This document shows, piece after piece, positions 17,236 to 26,624 of a DNA stretch of 64,000 bases. The stretch's first letter is position 1; each line of letters opens with the position of its first letter. The translations under genes were made by a program, and so were the position numbers. The notes beneath the pieces are model-generated. The model had not been told where the DNA came from and did no database searches. It saw only the letters and a program-made list of their open reading frames with translations. The DNA comes from Aestuariispira ectoiniformans (lineage in GTDB: Bacteria; Pseudomonadota; Alphaproteobacteria; UBA8366; Aestuariispiraceae), in the NCBI RefSeq assembly GCF_025136295.1, contig NZ_CP062788.1, forward strand, positions 3,055,588 to 3,119,587, written 5' to 3'.

Positions 17236-17662
17236 AGGCCGCAGACTCATAACTTCTGATCCAGATGCGGCATGAAGCGAGCTTGACGGCAGCCAGGAAA
17301 TTCTCTGGGTTACGGTCGTATCGCGTGGCGATGCCCCGGAATTGCTTGAGCTTGTTGAAGAAGCGCTCGACGAGGTTGCGCTGGCGATAGACCCAGCTTG
17401 AGAAGGCGAAGGTCTTTTTGCGGTTCCGTTTTGGCGGAATATTGGCCCAGGCCTTGCGCGCGTCGGCAAGGGCGCGGATGGCGTCACTGTCATAGGCCCG
17501 GTCGGCCAGCAGGATGGCCCCCTCCTTCAAGTCTTTGAGCAGGCCCTCCGCTGATCGGCCGTCATGAGCTTGCCCCGGCGTGAGGGCCAGTTTCACCGGC
17601 CGACCTTCAGCGTCGACAAGGGCATGGATCTTGGTCGTCAGTCCACCCCGGGAACGGCCCAT
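17234..17662 (-). CDS. IS5-family transposase, second frame (orfB)
   Basis: C-terminal half, reached by -1 frameshifting from orfA; the ATG at 17662 is internal to the fusion. It holds the second catalytic Asp (LLADRAYDSDAI) and the Glu (RNLVERFFNKLKQFRGIATRYD). All three catalytic residues are intact, so the element may still be active. The stop codon TAA lies across the element boundary: its bases come from the TA target duplication and the neighbouring IS1182 sequence, not from the IS5 element itself. Confidence 0.88.
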   Translation of the reverse strand: MGRSRGGLTTKIHALVDAEGRPVKLALTPGQAHDGRSAEGLLKDLKEGAILLADRAYDSDAIRALADARKAWANIPPKRNRKKTFAFSSWVYRQRNLVERFFNKLKQFRGIATRYDRNPENFLAAVKLASCRIWIRSYESAA

Positions 17663-18088
17663 GCAGCCATCGTCAGATCCCCCTTTTTACCGGTCGCACC
17701 ATGCTGATGGACCCGGACGCAACTACTGTCGATCATGACGATGTCGCTGTCGTAAGCCGCTGAGATTGCCTCCAAAAGCCGATCCCATACCCCGGCCTTG
17801 CGCCAGCGGACGAAGCGATTGTAGCAGGTCGTATGGGGGCCGTAACGCTCCGGTATCTCCGCCCAAGGCGTGCCTGCCCGGAACCGCCACAGAATGCCGT
17901 TCAGCACCCGCCGGTCATCGACACGTGGTACCCCGCGCGGCTTGTTCGGCAGCAAAGGTGCGATAATCGACCATTCGAAATCTGTCAGTTCGTAGCGGCG
18001 GCGGCTCATGAAAACTCCCTCGTTCGGCAACAAGAGACATGAATCACATCAAGACCGAAAGGGGAATCCTGTTTATGAGTTTACGGCC
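17237..18088 (-). mobile_element. IS5-family (IS427-group-like) insertion sequence nested in the IS1182 element
   Basis: 852 bp. Ends are GGCCGCAGACTCATAA (17237 on) and TTTATGAGTTTACGGCC (to 18088), inverted with two mismatches. The flanking dinucleotide TA at 17235-17236 and 18089-18090 is the target duplication, within TTAG and CTAG (YTAR) contexts. Two overlapping frames encode the transposase. It lies in the T tract of the IS1182 subterminal terminator, so it arrived after the IS1182 copy. Confidence 0.88.
17638..18009 (-). CDS. IS5-family transposase, first frame (orfA)
   Basis: N-terminal half of a DDE transposase. It starts MSRRRYELTDFEWSIIAPLLP, carries the DUF4096-like region (LNGILWRFRAGTPWAEIPERYG), and reaches the first catalytic Asp in VMIDSSCVRVHQHG. 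The frame then runs to a stop at 17638 after a slippery run of A5G5 at 17677-17686. The full protein needs a -1 shift here: the continuation after the shift reads KGGSDDGCMGRSRGG, as in the family. An upstream start at 18033 adds eight residues and is less likely. Confidence 0.88.
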   Translation of the reverse strand: MSRRRYELTDFEWSIIAPLLPNKPRGVPRVDDRRVLNGILWRFRAGTPWAEIPERYGPHTTCYNRFVRWRKAGVWDRLLEAISAAYDSDIVMIDSSCVRVHQHGATGKKGDLTMAAWAVPGVD

Positions 18089-18143
18089 TAGTTTTGGATG
18101 TTTGCCGGTTGTTATTGAGGGAGAGTGAGAAGTCCCCTTTCGA

Positions 18144-19510
18144 TCAGATCGGGCTGGTTTCGGTTTTTGGAGCCATTGCGAGGGCGATTTTCTTGATGTT
18201 TTGGGCGGCGGCGGCGAGCAGGCATTGCGTTTTGACGGCGATGAGGCCGCGGAAGCGGGCGTATCGGTGTCCGAAGAGCTGCTTTGCGTCGGCAAAGGAG
18301 CGTTCTACAGTTTCCTTGCGTCTTTTATAGAGCCTTTTGCCCCAGTCGGTGAGACGGTGGGCGTCCGTGCGCTCCCGGGCGTCCTGCCAGACATGGCGGG
18401 TGACGGTTTTGGTGTGTTTGGCGCTGCCGGTGCAGGAGGCAAGCAGCGGGCAGGTGGCGCAGACCTTCGGGTCGCTTTTGTAATGGCGATAGCCGTTGCG
18501 GTCGGTGGTGGCATAATTCAGGAACTGGCCCTGCGGACAGCGGTAGCCGTCTAACTGCCGGTCGTACTGATAGTCCCGCTTGCGCAGCATGCCTGCCCGG
18601 TGGTTCGGGCGGCGATAGCCGGTTACACCGAGGATATCCCTGTCTTCCAGCCCCTTGGCGATGCCCGCCGTGGCATAGCCTGCATCCAGCCCGACCGCCT
18701 GGACATCCAGGCCGAAGCGGTCCCGCTGCCGGTCGAGCCGGTCCAGATAGGGGATACTGTCATGCACAGTGGCCGGGGTGGCGTGAGTATCGGTGATGAT
18801 GCCATAACGCCCGTCCACCGTGCGATGATCCAGATAAAAGAACCCCTTGGGCTTGCCTTCACGCACCATGTAACCGGCTTCCGGGTCGGTGCGGCTGACC
18901 TTGGTCTCCTTTTGCCCGGGCGCGCGTTCCTTCGCCTTCAGCGGCTTTTTGGCATGGCCGCCCGATCCTCCTCAACCGCCAGGTCCAGCGCGTCCCAATA
19001 GTCGGCCCGGGACTTGGCGACCACTTGGCTGTCCCATTTGTTCTTGTTGGCATTGGCCTTCAGATGGGTGCTGTCGGTATAAAGCACCGTGCCGTCCACA
19101 AGACCCTTGGCAATTGCCTGTTCGACAATGTGATCGAAAATATCCTGCGCCACAGACACATCCTGGTAGCGGCGGCGGCGGTTCTGCGACAGCGTCGAGG
19201 CATCGAACACCTTGTCGGTGAGGCCCAAGCGCAGAAACCAGCGATAGGCCACATTCACCTCGATCTCCCGCACCAACTGCCGCTCCGAGCGGATGCCGAA
19301 CAGGTAGCCGATGAACAGCGCCTTGAACAGCATCACCGGGTCCAGCGCCGGGCGGCCATTATCCGCGCAATACAGACCGGCCACCCGGTCGTGGATAAAC
19401 GAAAAGTCGATCACCGCATCGATCTTGCGAAGCAGGTGATCCGCAGGCACCAGACCCTCCAATGTCACCATCTCAAGTCGGCCCTGTTCAGGCTGGGGCT
19501 TCTTCAACAT
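18144..19510 (-). pseudogene. IS1182-family transposase, frameshifted
   Basis: About 455 aa when joined. The N-terminal part (19510-18938) starts MLKKPQPEQGRLEMVTLEGLVP and includes the first catalytic Asp (YTDSTHLKANAN). It ends prematurely just after an A5 run (18946-18950 in the plus sequence). The C-terminal part (to 18144) holds the second Asp (VGLDAGYATAGI), a Cys-rich knuckle (CATCPLLASC) and the Glu (KETVERSFADAKQLFGHRYARFRG). One extra A (A6) would restore a single frame. It is most simply a 1-bp deletion; slippage at the A tract is an alternative. Confidence 0.85.
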
Positions 19511-19523
19511 AAGACAATAGAAT

Positions 19524-19550
19524 CACAAAGGCCCCGCTTGCGCGAGACCT
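19524..19550. terminator. Subterminal hairpin at the right IS1182 end
   Basis: In the minus direction AAAGGTCTCGC pairs with GCGGGGCCTTT (two G-T wobbles) around GCAA and is followed by TTTGTG. It lies between aspS and the transposase start, so it can stop aspS read-through from transcribing the transposase. Confidence 0.55.
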
Positions 19551-19564
19551 TTGTCAGCAGTCTG
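19549..19564 (-). repeat. Right terminal inverted repeat of the IS1182-family element
   Basis: Minus strand reads CAGACTGCTGACAAAG. It matches the left repeat at 17197-17212 with two differences in the first 15 bases. Confidence 0.8.
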
Positions 19565-19584
19565 GGGCGACCAAGCGGTCGCCC
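19565..19584. repeat. Right 20-bp target-site duplication (terminator hairpin)
   Basis: Identical to 17177-17196 and in the same orientation. TTTGTT follows on its outer side, so it terminates plus-strand transcripts leaving the element. The ancestral site would have been AAAAA, hairpin, TTTGTT: a bidirectional terminator for convergent udg and aspS. Confidence 0.9.
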
Positions 19585-19607
19585 TTTGTTCGCTGACTGC
19601 CCTCGCC

Positions 19608-21425
19608 CTATTCGGACTTGGCTGTCACAGGCATGGACACCTTGATATGAACGTCGTGCAGCTGCTGTGCATCCGCAGGTGCTGGCGCGCCCATCATGAG
19701 GTCCTGGGCCATCTGGTTCATCGGGAAGGCGGTGACTTCACGGATGTTCTCCGTGCCCGCCAACAGCATTACGATACGGTCGATACCCGGTGCACAGCCA
19801 CCATGCGGCGGTGCGCCCAGTTTCAGCGCATTGATCATGCCGCCAAAGCGGTCGTCCACCACTTCCGGCCCATAGCCTGCAATATCGAAGGCCTTATACA
19901 TGACTTCCGGCAGGTGGTTACGAATAGCACCGGAGGAAAGCTCGATCCCGTTGCAGACGATGTCATACTGGAATGCCTTGATTTCCAGCGGGTCCATCGT
20001 CTCAAGCGCTTCCATACCGCCCTGCGGCATGGAGAACGGGTTGTGAGAGAATTCAACCTTCTCCAGCTTTTCGTCATATTCGAACATCGGGAAGTCGACG
20101 ATCCAGCAGAACTCGAACTTGTTCGGGTCGATCAGGTTCAGTTCTTCCCCGATCTTGGTCCGTGCGGCACCGGCGAATTCTGCCGCCGCCAAAGGCTTGC
20201 CACAAACGAAGAAGACAGCATCCCCGGTGTCCACACCGGCAAGTTCCTTGACCCTCGCGATGCGTTCTTCATCAAGGTTCTTGGCAATCGGACCTGCCGG
20301 ACCGTCAGCCTTGAAGTTGATGTAACCAAGACCAGCCTGGCCTTCGCCCTGCGCCCAGCTATTCAGCTTGTCAAACCAGCTACGCGGCTGCTCTGAGGCA
20401 CCCGGCGCCGGAATGGCGCGAACGACCATGCCTTCGGAAACCAGCTTCGCAAAAATCTTGAAGTTGGACCCCTCAAAGACTTCCGATACGTCGGAAATCA
20501 GGATCGGGTTCCGCAGGTCCGGTTTGTCGGAACCGTATTTCAGCATGGATTCTGCATAAGGAATACGCTTGAACGGCAGCGCGGATACCTCGCGCTCACC
20601 GGCAAATTCCTCAAACACGCCATGCAGAACGGGCTCGATTGCCTGGAAGACATCTTCCTGGGTGGCAAAGCTCATTTCAAAGTCGAGCTGATAGAACTCA
20701 CCCGGGCTACGGTCGGCACGTGCATCCTCATCGCGGAAGCAGGGTGCGATCTGGAAGTATTTGTCGAAACCGGCAACCATCAGAAGCTGTTTGAACTGCT
20801 GCGGGGCCTGGGGCAATGCGTAGAACTGACCCGGATGCAGGCGGCTCGGCACCAGGAAGTCACGTGCGCCTTCCGGGCTGGATGCGGTCAGGATCGGCGT
20901 CTGGAATTCGCGGAAGCCCTGCTCCACCATGCGGCGGCGGATGGAGGAAATGATGTCGGAACGCAGAATGATATTCTGGTGCATCTGTTCCCGGCGCAGG
21001 TCCAGGAAGCGATACTTCAGACGGATATCTTCCGGATAACCGGCATCCTGGTTGACCGGCATCGGCAGCGTGTCGGCGTGGGAAAGGACTTCAACCACAT
21101 CCGCGCTGACTTCGATTGCCCCGGTCGGCAGATTTTCGTTCACGGTTTCCGCAGTACGCTTCAAGACCTTGCCGGTCACGCAGATAACGGATTCGTTGCT
21201 TGCCTTTTCAAGGGCCGGGAAATGCGGGTTGTCGGTATCGACAACAACCTGGGTCAGGCCATAGTTATCGCGCAGGTCCACGAACAGCAGGTTACCGTGG
21301 TCGCGCTTGCGATGAATCCAGCCGGAGATGCGGACCGTCTCATCGGCATTATTCAGGCGAAGTTCGCCACAGGTATGTGTGCGATAGGAATGCATTTCGC
21401 CAGTCTCGGAGCGCGTTTGAAGCAT
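19608..21425 (-). CDS. aspS: Aspartate-tRNA ligase
   Basis: Charges tRNA-Asp. The bacterial class II layout is clear: an N-terminal OB fold with [26 protein letters not shown], motif 2 with [24 protein letters not shown], a GAD insertion, and motif 3 [21 protein letters not shown] near the C-terminus. ATG 21425 has GGAGAG 5 nt upstream and gives 605 aa. ATG 21395 ([13 protein letters not shown]) matches many homologues but lacks a good ribosome-binding site. The frame extends further upstream without conservation. The insertion 44 nt after the stop separated its terminator hairpin from the T tract. Confidence 0.96.
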   Translation of the reverse strand: MLQTRSETGEMHSYRTHTCGELRLNNADETVRISGWIHRKRDHGNLLFVDLRDNYGLTQVVVDTDNPHFPALEKASNESVICVTGKVLKRTAETVNENLPTGAIEVSADVVEVLSHADTLPMPVNQDAGYPEDIRLKYRFLDLRREQMHQNIILRSDIISSIRRRMVEQGFREFQTPILTASSPEGARDFLVPSRLHPGQFYALPQAPQQFKQLLMVAGFDKYFQIAPCFRDEDARADRSPGEFYQLDFEMSFATQEDVFQAIEPVLHGVFEEFAGEREVSALPFKRIPYAESMLKYGSDKPDLRNPILISDVSEVFEGSNFKIFAKLVSEGMVVRAIPAPGASEQPRSWFDKLNSWAQGEGQAGLGYINFKADGPAGPIAKNLDEERIARVKELAGVDTGDAVFFVCGKPLAAAEFAGAARTKIGEELNLIDPNKFEFCWIVDFPMFEYDEKLEKVEFSHNPFSMPQGGMEALETMDPLEIKAFQYDIVCNGIELSSGAIRNHLPEVMYKAFDIAGYGPEVVDDRFGGMINALKLGAPPHGGCAPGIDRIVMLLAGTENIREVTAFPMNQMAQDLMMGAPAPADAQQLHDVHIKVSMPVTAKSE

Positions 21426-21539
21426 AAATCTCTCCAGGGGAATCTTATTACTTTCGTGTGAGGGCAAAGGCCATGCTTTCCCGTCTTTGTCAAGGATAGA
21501 TGGTGGTTGTCTTCCTATATGCGGCAATTAAAAGCCGTC

Positions 21540-21568
21540 TTGTCTGTCCCATATCCATGCGCTATGGC
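21540..21568 (+). promoter_or_regulatory. Candidate promoter giving a leaderless rnd transcript
   Basis: TTGTCT (21540-21545), 17 bp, TATGGC (21563-21568). The expected transcription start, about 7 nt after the -10, falls on the A of ATG 21576. No Shine-Dalgarno sequence is visible upstream of that ATG. Confidence 0.35.
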
Positions 21569-21575
21569 TTTGCCC

Positions 21576-22739
21576 ATGACAGATATCTCAGTGATCACCG
21601 AATCCGACAAGCTCGCCGCCTTCTGCGCACAGATTGCGGATAGCGACTATATTACAGTCGACACCGAATTCCTGCGTGAAAAGACCTACTGGTCGAAGCT
21701 GTGCCTCATCCAGGTGGCGTGTCCGGGTCACGAGGCGATCATTGACCCGCTGGCGGACGGCATCGACCTCTCGCCTTTCCAGGCCCTTATGGCCAAGCCG
21801 GACCTGATGAAGGTATTCCACGCCTGTCGGCAGGACCTGGAAATCTTCTATCAGATGATGGGAAGCGTCCCGACCCCGGTTTTCGACACCCAGATTGCCG
21901 CGATGGTCCTGGGGCACGGCGACCAGATCGGTTATGAAACCCTCGTGAACCGCCTGTTAAACCGGAGCCTGGACAAGTCCGCCCGCTTCACGGACTGGTC
22001 CCTTCGTCCGCTCAACAAAAAACAGCTCGCCTACGCCTTGAGCGACGTTACGCATCTCTGCGATATCTATGAGCTGTTCAAGGCCGAACTGGATCGCACG
22101 GGCCGCGAAAGCTGGCTGGGCGAGGAAATGAAGGTTCTCATTTCCCCATCCACCCTGGAAGTGGACCCGGATGAGGCATGGCGCCGGATCAAATCACGCG
22201 GACACAACCCGCGCTTCCTCGGTGTCCTGAAAGAAATCGCGGCATGGCGGGAACGCGAGGCACAGGCCCGCAACCTGCCGAAAACCCGCATTCTCCGGGA
22301 TGAGGCATTGCTGGACGTTGCCGGGACCAAACCGCGCAATTCCAAGGAACTGACGAAAATCCGCGGCGTGTCCGATGGCTTCGCCGAGGGCAAGATGGGT
22401 GTTGGCTTGCTGAAGGCGGTTGAACGCGGCCTGAACTTGCCCGACGGTCAGTTGCCAAAAGTGAAAAAGAAGGAACGGCTTCCCGACGGGATCGCCCCCC
22501 TTTCCGACCTGCTGAAAGTGCTTCTCAAGCATGAATGCGAGCGTCATCAGGTTGCCGCACGGATTGTAGCCAGCGGAGATGATCTGGAACGAATCGCGGT
22601 TGAAAGCCAGCCTGATGTGCCCGCCATGACAGGCTGGCGCTATGAGATTTTCGGTAAACGCGCGATGGAGCTGAAGTCGGGGAAACTTGCCATGTCGGTA
22701 CGTGGACGCAGCATCCATATCATCGAACTGGAAGACTGA
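21576..22739 (+). CDS. rnd: Ribonuclease D
   Basis: A 3'-5' exoribonuclease for tRNA maturation. The DEDD exonuclease domain spans residues 1-190, with YITVDTEFLREKTYW (Exo I), VFHACRQDLEIFY (Exo II) and YALSDVTHLCDIYE (Exo III). Two HRDC-like helical regions follow at about 210-290 and 300-370. It is 387 aa from ATG 21576, whose MTDISVITESDKLAAFC matches the family; ATG 21564 and an in-frame start at 21507 are alternatives. It is divergent from aspS. Confidence 0.94.
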   Translation: MTDISVITESDKLAAFCAQIADSDYITVDTEFLREKTYWSKLCLIQVACPGHEAIIDPLADGIDLSPFQALMAKPDLMKVFHACRQDLEIFYQMMGSVPTPVFDTQIAAMVLGHGDQIGYETLVNRLLNRSLDKSARFTDWSLRPLNKKQLAYALSDVTHLCDIYELFKAELDRTGRESWLGEEMKVLISPSTLEVDPDEAWRRIKSRGHNPRFLGVLKEIAAWREREAQARNLPKTRILRDEALLDVAGTKPRNSKELTKIRGVSDGFAEGKMGVGLLKAVERGLNLPDGQLPKVKKKERLPDGIAPLSDLLKVLLKHECERHQVAARIVASGDDLERIAVESQPDVPAMTGWRYEIFGKRAMELKSGKLAMSVRGRSIHIIELED

Positions 22740-22768
22740 CGCGCCGGTTATTCCGGCGCACCGGTCAG
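22736..22768. terminator. Hairpin between convergent rnd and ppx
   Basis: GCGCCGG (22741-22747) pairs perfectly with CCGGCGC (22753-22759). There is no T tract on either strand, so intrinsic termination would be weak. It fills most of the 25-nt gap between the two stops. Confidence 0.35.
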
Positions 22769-24264
22769 CATTCAATCGACCAACTGCACTCCAGCGCTTC
22801 CGCCAGGGTGGCCAGACGGCGTTCGACAACCTCGCCCATCATCTGGCGTTTCTTGCTGTCCGCGACCAGCCGCAGATGATCGCCATCGCGCTCCAGATGA
22901 TACAGTTTCAGGTTTCGCGATACCCCACCCGAAATTGCAAAGCCCAGGCGTATGGCAAATCCTGTCGCACGCGCCAGCGCCTTCTCCTCTTTGCTCAGCA
23001 GTTGCTCAACACTGGACCTGGACCGCGCAGCACCAATCGTCTTGCCGTATCTTGAGGCGACAGCCAGGGCCAGGAAGGCCCGCTCAACGTGATCGATGCC
23101 GACAAACTGGAACCGCATCACGCGGGTCAGGGCATGGTCCACGCGATAGTCGGGATGTTCCAGCCGGCCAACTTCAGACAACAGACAGGCCGCATGCTGG
23201 AGACGCTTGTGACGGCCATCCACGCCATTGAAAACCACCTCGATCCAATGGGCCAACAAGTCTCCTTCCACACGACCGATCGTGCGCGACCAGGGCATAC
23301 GCTGGCAGGCGGCCAGCAAAGGGTCCTCCCGTTGCAACTCCTCGGACACACGCTCAAAAACACAGCCTTCACGCACGCCATTCGCCGAAAAGACAACTTC
23401 CTCCGGTTGAAGTTTCGCGATTACCCTGTTCAGCAACAACGCGGCATAAGGCAATGTTTCAGAACGCCTTTTCGATCCACCGTCCAACTTCCTCGCCTCG
23501 TCGACCGTCAGGCGGGACAGCTTGTCGGTGAAGGCCAGCATCTCATCGCGGGGAACCGCATAATGGTGAATCACATGAAGGGGGTAATCCACGGCCGCCA
23601 TATGAATTTTGGCGATATTTCGCCATGCGCCGCCGACAACATAAAAAGCCCCCTGTCCACAGGCACCTTTCAACCAGTCGACCGTATCAAGATGCTCTTC
23701 GATATAGGCTTCAAGACCATCCCGACCATCGGTCAATAGATGCCCGAGACGCAACGGGCCGAGCGGCAATGTCTCTTTATCGCCAACCGCGTCCGGTGAC
23801 ACACGAACCAGTTCAACACTGCCGCCGCCGAGGTCACCGGCAATGCCTTCCGCCTCCGGCGTGCCTGCAAGGACACCAAGACCGGCGAGACGCGCTTCTT
23901 CACGGCCCGTCAGGATGTTGATGGTGATGTTACAGCTTTCTTCCAGGCGGGACACGAATTCCGGTCCGTTTTCCGCCTCGCGTACGGCCGCGGTTGCAAG
24001 CACCTCGATCCAGGCGACCTTCATGCCCTGTGCGATTTCGATAAAACGCGGAATGGCCTGCAAGGCGCGCTCCACGCCATCAGCATCCAGCAGCCCGGTT
24101 TCATTCAGATCCTGCCCAAGGCCACAGAGAATCTTCTCGTTGAAGATCGCAATCGGCGCACGAACCGCGCCTTCGTAGACCACAAGGCGAATGGAGTTGG
24201 ACCCAATGTCGATTACCGCGACAGGGGGAGTTACCACGTCGGAAGACTGACTGACTGAATTCAA
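22765..24264 (-). CDS. ppx: Exopolyphosphatase (Ppx/GppA family)
   Basis: Removes terminal phosphate from polyphosphate and possibly hydrolyses pppGpp. The ASKHA fold is shown by AVIDIGSNSIRLVVYEG (about 17-33), EVLATAAVREAENG and GDLGGGSVELV (about 143-153). A C-terminal HD-like helical domain (about 320-499) contains RLEHPDYRVDHALTRVMRF. It is 499 aa. It lies 50 nt after ppk, so the synthetic and degradative enzymes are in one transcript. Confidence 0.94.
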   Translation of the reverse strand: MNSVSQSSDVVTPPVAVIDIGSNSIRLVVYEGAVRAPIAIFNEKILCGLGQDLNETGLLDADGVERALQAIPRFIEIAQGMKVAWIEVLATAAVREAENGPEFVSRLEESCNITINILTGREEARLAGLGVLAGTPEAEGIAGDLGGGSVELVRVSPDAVGDKETLPLGPLRLGHLLTDGRDGLEAYIEEHLDTVDWLKGACGQGAFYVVGGAWRNIAKIHMAAVDYPLHVIHHYAVPRDEMLAFTDKLSRLTVDEARKLDGGSKRRSETLPYAALLLNRVIAKLQPEEVVFSANGVREGCVFERVSEELQREDPLLAACQRMPWSRTIGRVEGDLLAHWIEVVFNGVDGRHKRLQHAACLLSEVGRLEHPDYRVDHALTRVMRFQFVGIDHVERAFLALAVASRYGKTIGAARSRSSVEQLLSKEEKALARATGFAIRLGFAISGGVSRNLKLYHLERDGDHLRLVADSKKRQMMGEVVERRLATLAEALECSWSIEC

Positions 24265-24314
24265 AACGCTACCACACGATACTTGTTTTCAATCGTTACC
24301 AATTATATGGCCGC

Positions 24315-26516
24315 TCAGGCCCGTGGTTTACGCTTCCTTGCGCTTGCCTTGCGGTTCTTCTTGATCGCCTTGCCACGCCCCGAAAGACTTGGGTTCGTCA
24401 TGAAGAACGTATGCGCGCTAAAGCCTCGTCCCACTGGCTCGCTACGGTCATATGTACCATCAGACCGCATATGCCAGCTTTGAGCCTCATCATGCAAGTT
24501 CGCATACATCACCTGATCGAGAATTTGTTTCTTGACCGTGCTGTTATCAATTGGAATCAGCGTTTCCACGCGGCGATCCAGATTGCGCGGCATCAGGTCC
24601 GCAGAGCTGATATAGACCTTCGCATGCGGTGATGGCAGGCCGTGCCCTGCCCCGAAGCAGAAGATGCGGCTATGTTCCAGGAAGCGCCCGACGATGCTTT
24701 TAACGCGAATATTATCGGAAAGCCCCGGCACACCGGGCCGCAGGCAGCATATGCCACGCGCCACGATGTCAATCTGCACACCTTCCTGGCTGGCCCGATA
24801 GAGGGCATCAATGATCCTGCCATCCACAAGGCTGTTCGCTTTCAGCCAAATTTGGCCGGTGCGTCCTGCGCGTGCATGTTCCACTTCCTCCTCAATGTCC
24901 TGCATGATCCGTTCACGCAGCGTCAGCGGCGCAAAAGCCAGCTTTTCCATATGACTGGGCGTTGCATAGCCGGTCATGTAGTTGAACAGGCGCGCGGCAT
25001 CATGGGCCAATATGGAATCGCAGGTGAAGAAGCTGAGATCGGTATAAATCTTTGCCGTGATCGAGTGATAATTTCCCGTACCGAAATGCACGTAGTTGCG
25101 CATGATGCGCCCCTCACGGCGAACCACCATCGAGATTTTTGCGTGGGTCTTCAAATCCACAAAGCCGTAAACCACCTGAACGCCGGCGCGTTCCAGGTCC
25201 CGGGCCCAGCGAATATTGGCAGCCTCGTCAAAACGCGCCTTCAATTCCACCAGTGCGGTCACGGATTTACCCGCCTCCGCGGCATCAATCAGGGCGCGCA
25301 CGATCGGCGAATCGTTGGATGTCCGATACAGGGTCTGTTTCACGGCAACGACATTGGGGTCGTTGGCAGCCTGCTTCAGGAATTGGACAACAACATCAAA
25401 GCTTTCATAGGGATGATGAACGATAAAATCCTTGGCCCGGATCGCAGCAAAGCAATCGCCGCCAAAATCAACAATCCGTTCCGGGAAGCGCGGGTTATAG
25501 GGTTCGAACTGTAAATCGTGCCGCGACTTCACGATCATCTGGCTCATATCGGCGAGGCTGAGATGACCGTCCAGTTCAAAGACATCATCCGCACTCACAC
25601 CCAGTTGGTCCACCACAAAGCCACGCAAGTCATCGGGCATCTGGGAACTGATATTGAGCCGGATCACATTGCCCCGGCGGCGTTGGCGCAACATGGTCTC
25701 GAAGGTCCGGACCAGGTCTTCGGCCTCTTCATCGATTTCCACATCAGAGTCGCGGATCACACGGAACATGCCCATGCCCGTTACTTCAAAGCCCGGGAAC
25801 ATTCGATCAATGAACATCGCGATCACATCTTCCAGGGCAATGAAACGCGCGTCCCCCCCGGATAAACGGACAAAACGATCCAGGTTGTGAGGGATCGGAA
25901 TCAGACCACTCAGCTTTCGGTCGTCACGGGCACGCAGAAGCTCCACAGCCATCACCAGCCCCTTGTTGGGGATGAAGGGGAACGGGTGTGCCTGATCCAC
26001 GGCAAGCGGCGTCATCGCCGGATAAATCTGTTCTTCGAACCAGTTTTCAAGCCAGGTGTGTTCGCGCTTGTTCAACTCGTCCGCCCGCAGCAGGAATATC
26101 TTTTCCTTGCGCAGCATCTGAAGAATTTCGTCAAGCACGACCTGCTGGGCACGCAAGAGCCGCCCTGCCTTTTCGGAGATCGCGGAAAGCTGTTCTGCCG
26201 GGGTCAGTCCATCCTGACTGAACTTGGTAACACCAGCCGCGACCTGCCCCTTCAGGCCGGCCGCACGGACCATATAAAATTCGTCCAGGTTGCTCGCGGA
26301 AATGGAAAGGAACCGCAACCGCTCCAAAAGCGGATGATTTGGATTACAGGCTTCTTCCAGAACCCTGAAGTTGAACGCAAGCCAGGAAAGCTCCCGGTTG
26401 ATGAACCGTTCCGGCGAGGAAAGGTCGATTGTCGCCTGTTCCGCAACGTCCCCTTTTGCTTTGGGGGCGTCGATCACGGCAGAATCGCTTTCGGCTTTTG
26501 AAATTTCTTTGTCCAT
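24315..26516 (-). CDS. ppk: Polyphosphate kinase 1
   Basis: Reversible synthesis of polyphosphate from ATP. The four PPK1 domains are visible: an N-terminal helical domain ([19 protein letters not shown] at about residue 40), the head domain, C1 with [13 protein letters not shown] and the autophosphorylated His in [15 protein letters not shown], and C2 with the [15 protein letters not shown] segment. It ends in a basic [15 protein letters not shown] tail. ATG 26516 is used; a GTG two codons earlier is possible. It is divergent from the sixA-like gene. Confidence 0.96.
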   Translation of the reverse strand: MDKEISKAESDSAVIDAPKAKGDVAEQATIDLSSPERFINRELSWLAFNFRVLEEACNPNHPLLERLRFLSISASNLDEFYMVRAAGLKGQVAAGVTKFSQDGLTPAEQLSAISEKAGRLLRAQQVVLDEILQMLRKEKIFLLRADELNKREHTWLENWFEEQIYPAMTPLAVDQAHPFPFIPNKGLVMAVELLRARDDRKLSGLIPIPHNLDRFVRLSGGDARFIALEDVIAMFIDRMFPGFEVTGMGMFRVIRDSDVEIDEEAEDLVRTFETMLRQRRRGNVIRLNISSQMPDDLRGFVVDQLGVSADDVFELDGHLSLADMSQMIVKSRHDLQFEPYNPRFPERIVDFGGDCFAAIRAKDFIVHHPYESFDVVVQFLKQAANDPNVVAVKQTLYRTSNDSPIVRALIDAAEAGKSVTALVELKARFDEAANIRWARDLERAGVQVVYGFVDLKTHAKISMVVRREGRIMRNYVHFGTGNYHSITAKIYTDLSFFTCDSILAHDAARLFNYMTGYATPSHMEKLAFAPLTLRERIMQDIEEEVEHARAGRTGQIWLKANSLVDGRIIDALYRASQEGVQIDIVARGICCLRPGVPGLSDNIRVKSIVGRFLEHSRIFCFGAGHGLPSPHAKVYISSADLMPRNLDRRVETLIPIDNSTVKKQILDQVMYANLHDEAQSWHMRSDGTYDRSEPVGRGFSAHTFFMTNPSLSGRGKAIKKNRKASARKRKPRA

Positions 26517-26624
26517 TTCCACGGCTATATTAAATGAGTTGCAGGAGGGAGAACCCTGCCCTGCCTAACAGTCAATTGTTTCAAACATATGAAGTTTTTA
26601 ACATTTCCGTCAAATAGGTAGCAA

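Larger units (their letters stand above)
17197..19564 (-). mobile_element. IS1182-family insertion sequence, interrupted by a nested IS5 element
   Basis: Terminal inverted repeats are CAGACCGTTGACAAA (from 17197) and the complement of CAGACTGCTGACAAA (to 19564), 13 of 15 identical. Without the nested element and its 2-bp duplication the IS is about 1,514 bp, the size of the family. It carries one transposase on the minus strand, now frameshifted. Both ends hold subterminal hairpins: 17209-17235 and 19524-19550. It sits in the former bidirectional terminator between udg and aspS, with a 20-bp palindromic target duplication on both sides. Confidence 0.88.

Noticed and set aside
18144-19510. Two separate transposase genes
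   Set aside because: The two frames are the N- and C-terminal parts of one IS1182-type transposase, joined by a single-base shift at an A tract.
17177-19584. The two 20-bp copies as inverted ends of a composite transposon
   Set aside because: They are direct, not inverted, copies (both loops read AAGC), and the true inverted repeats CAGACYGYTGACAAA lie just inside them. They are target duplications.
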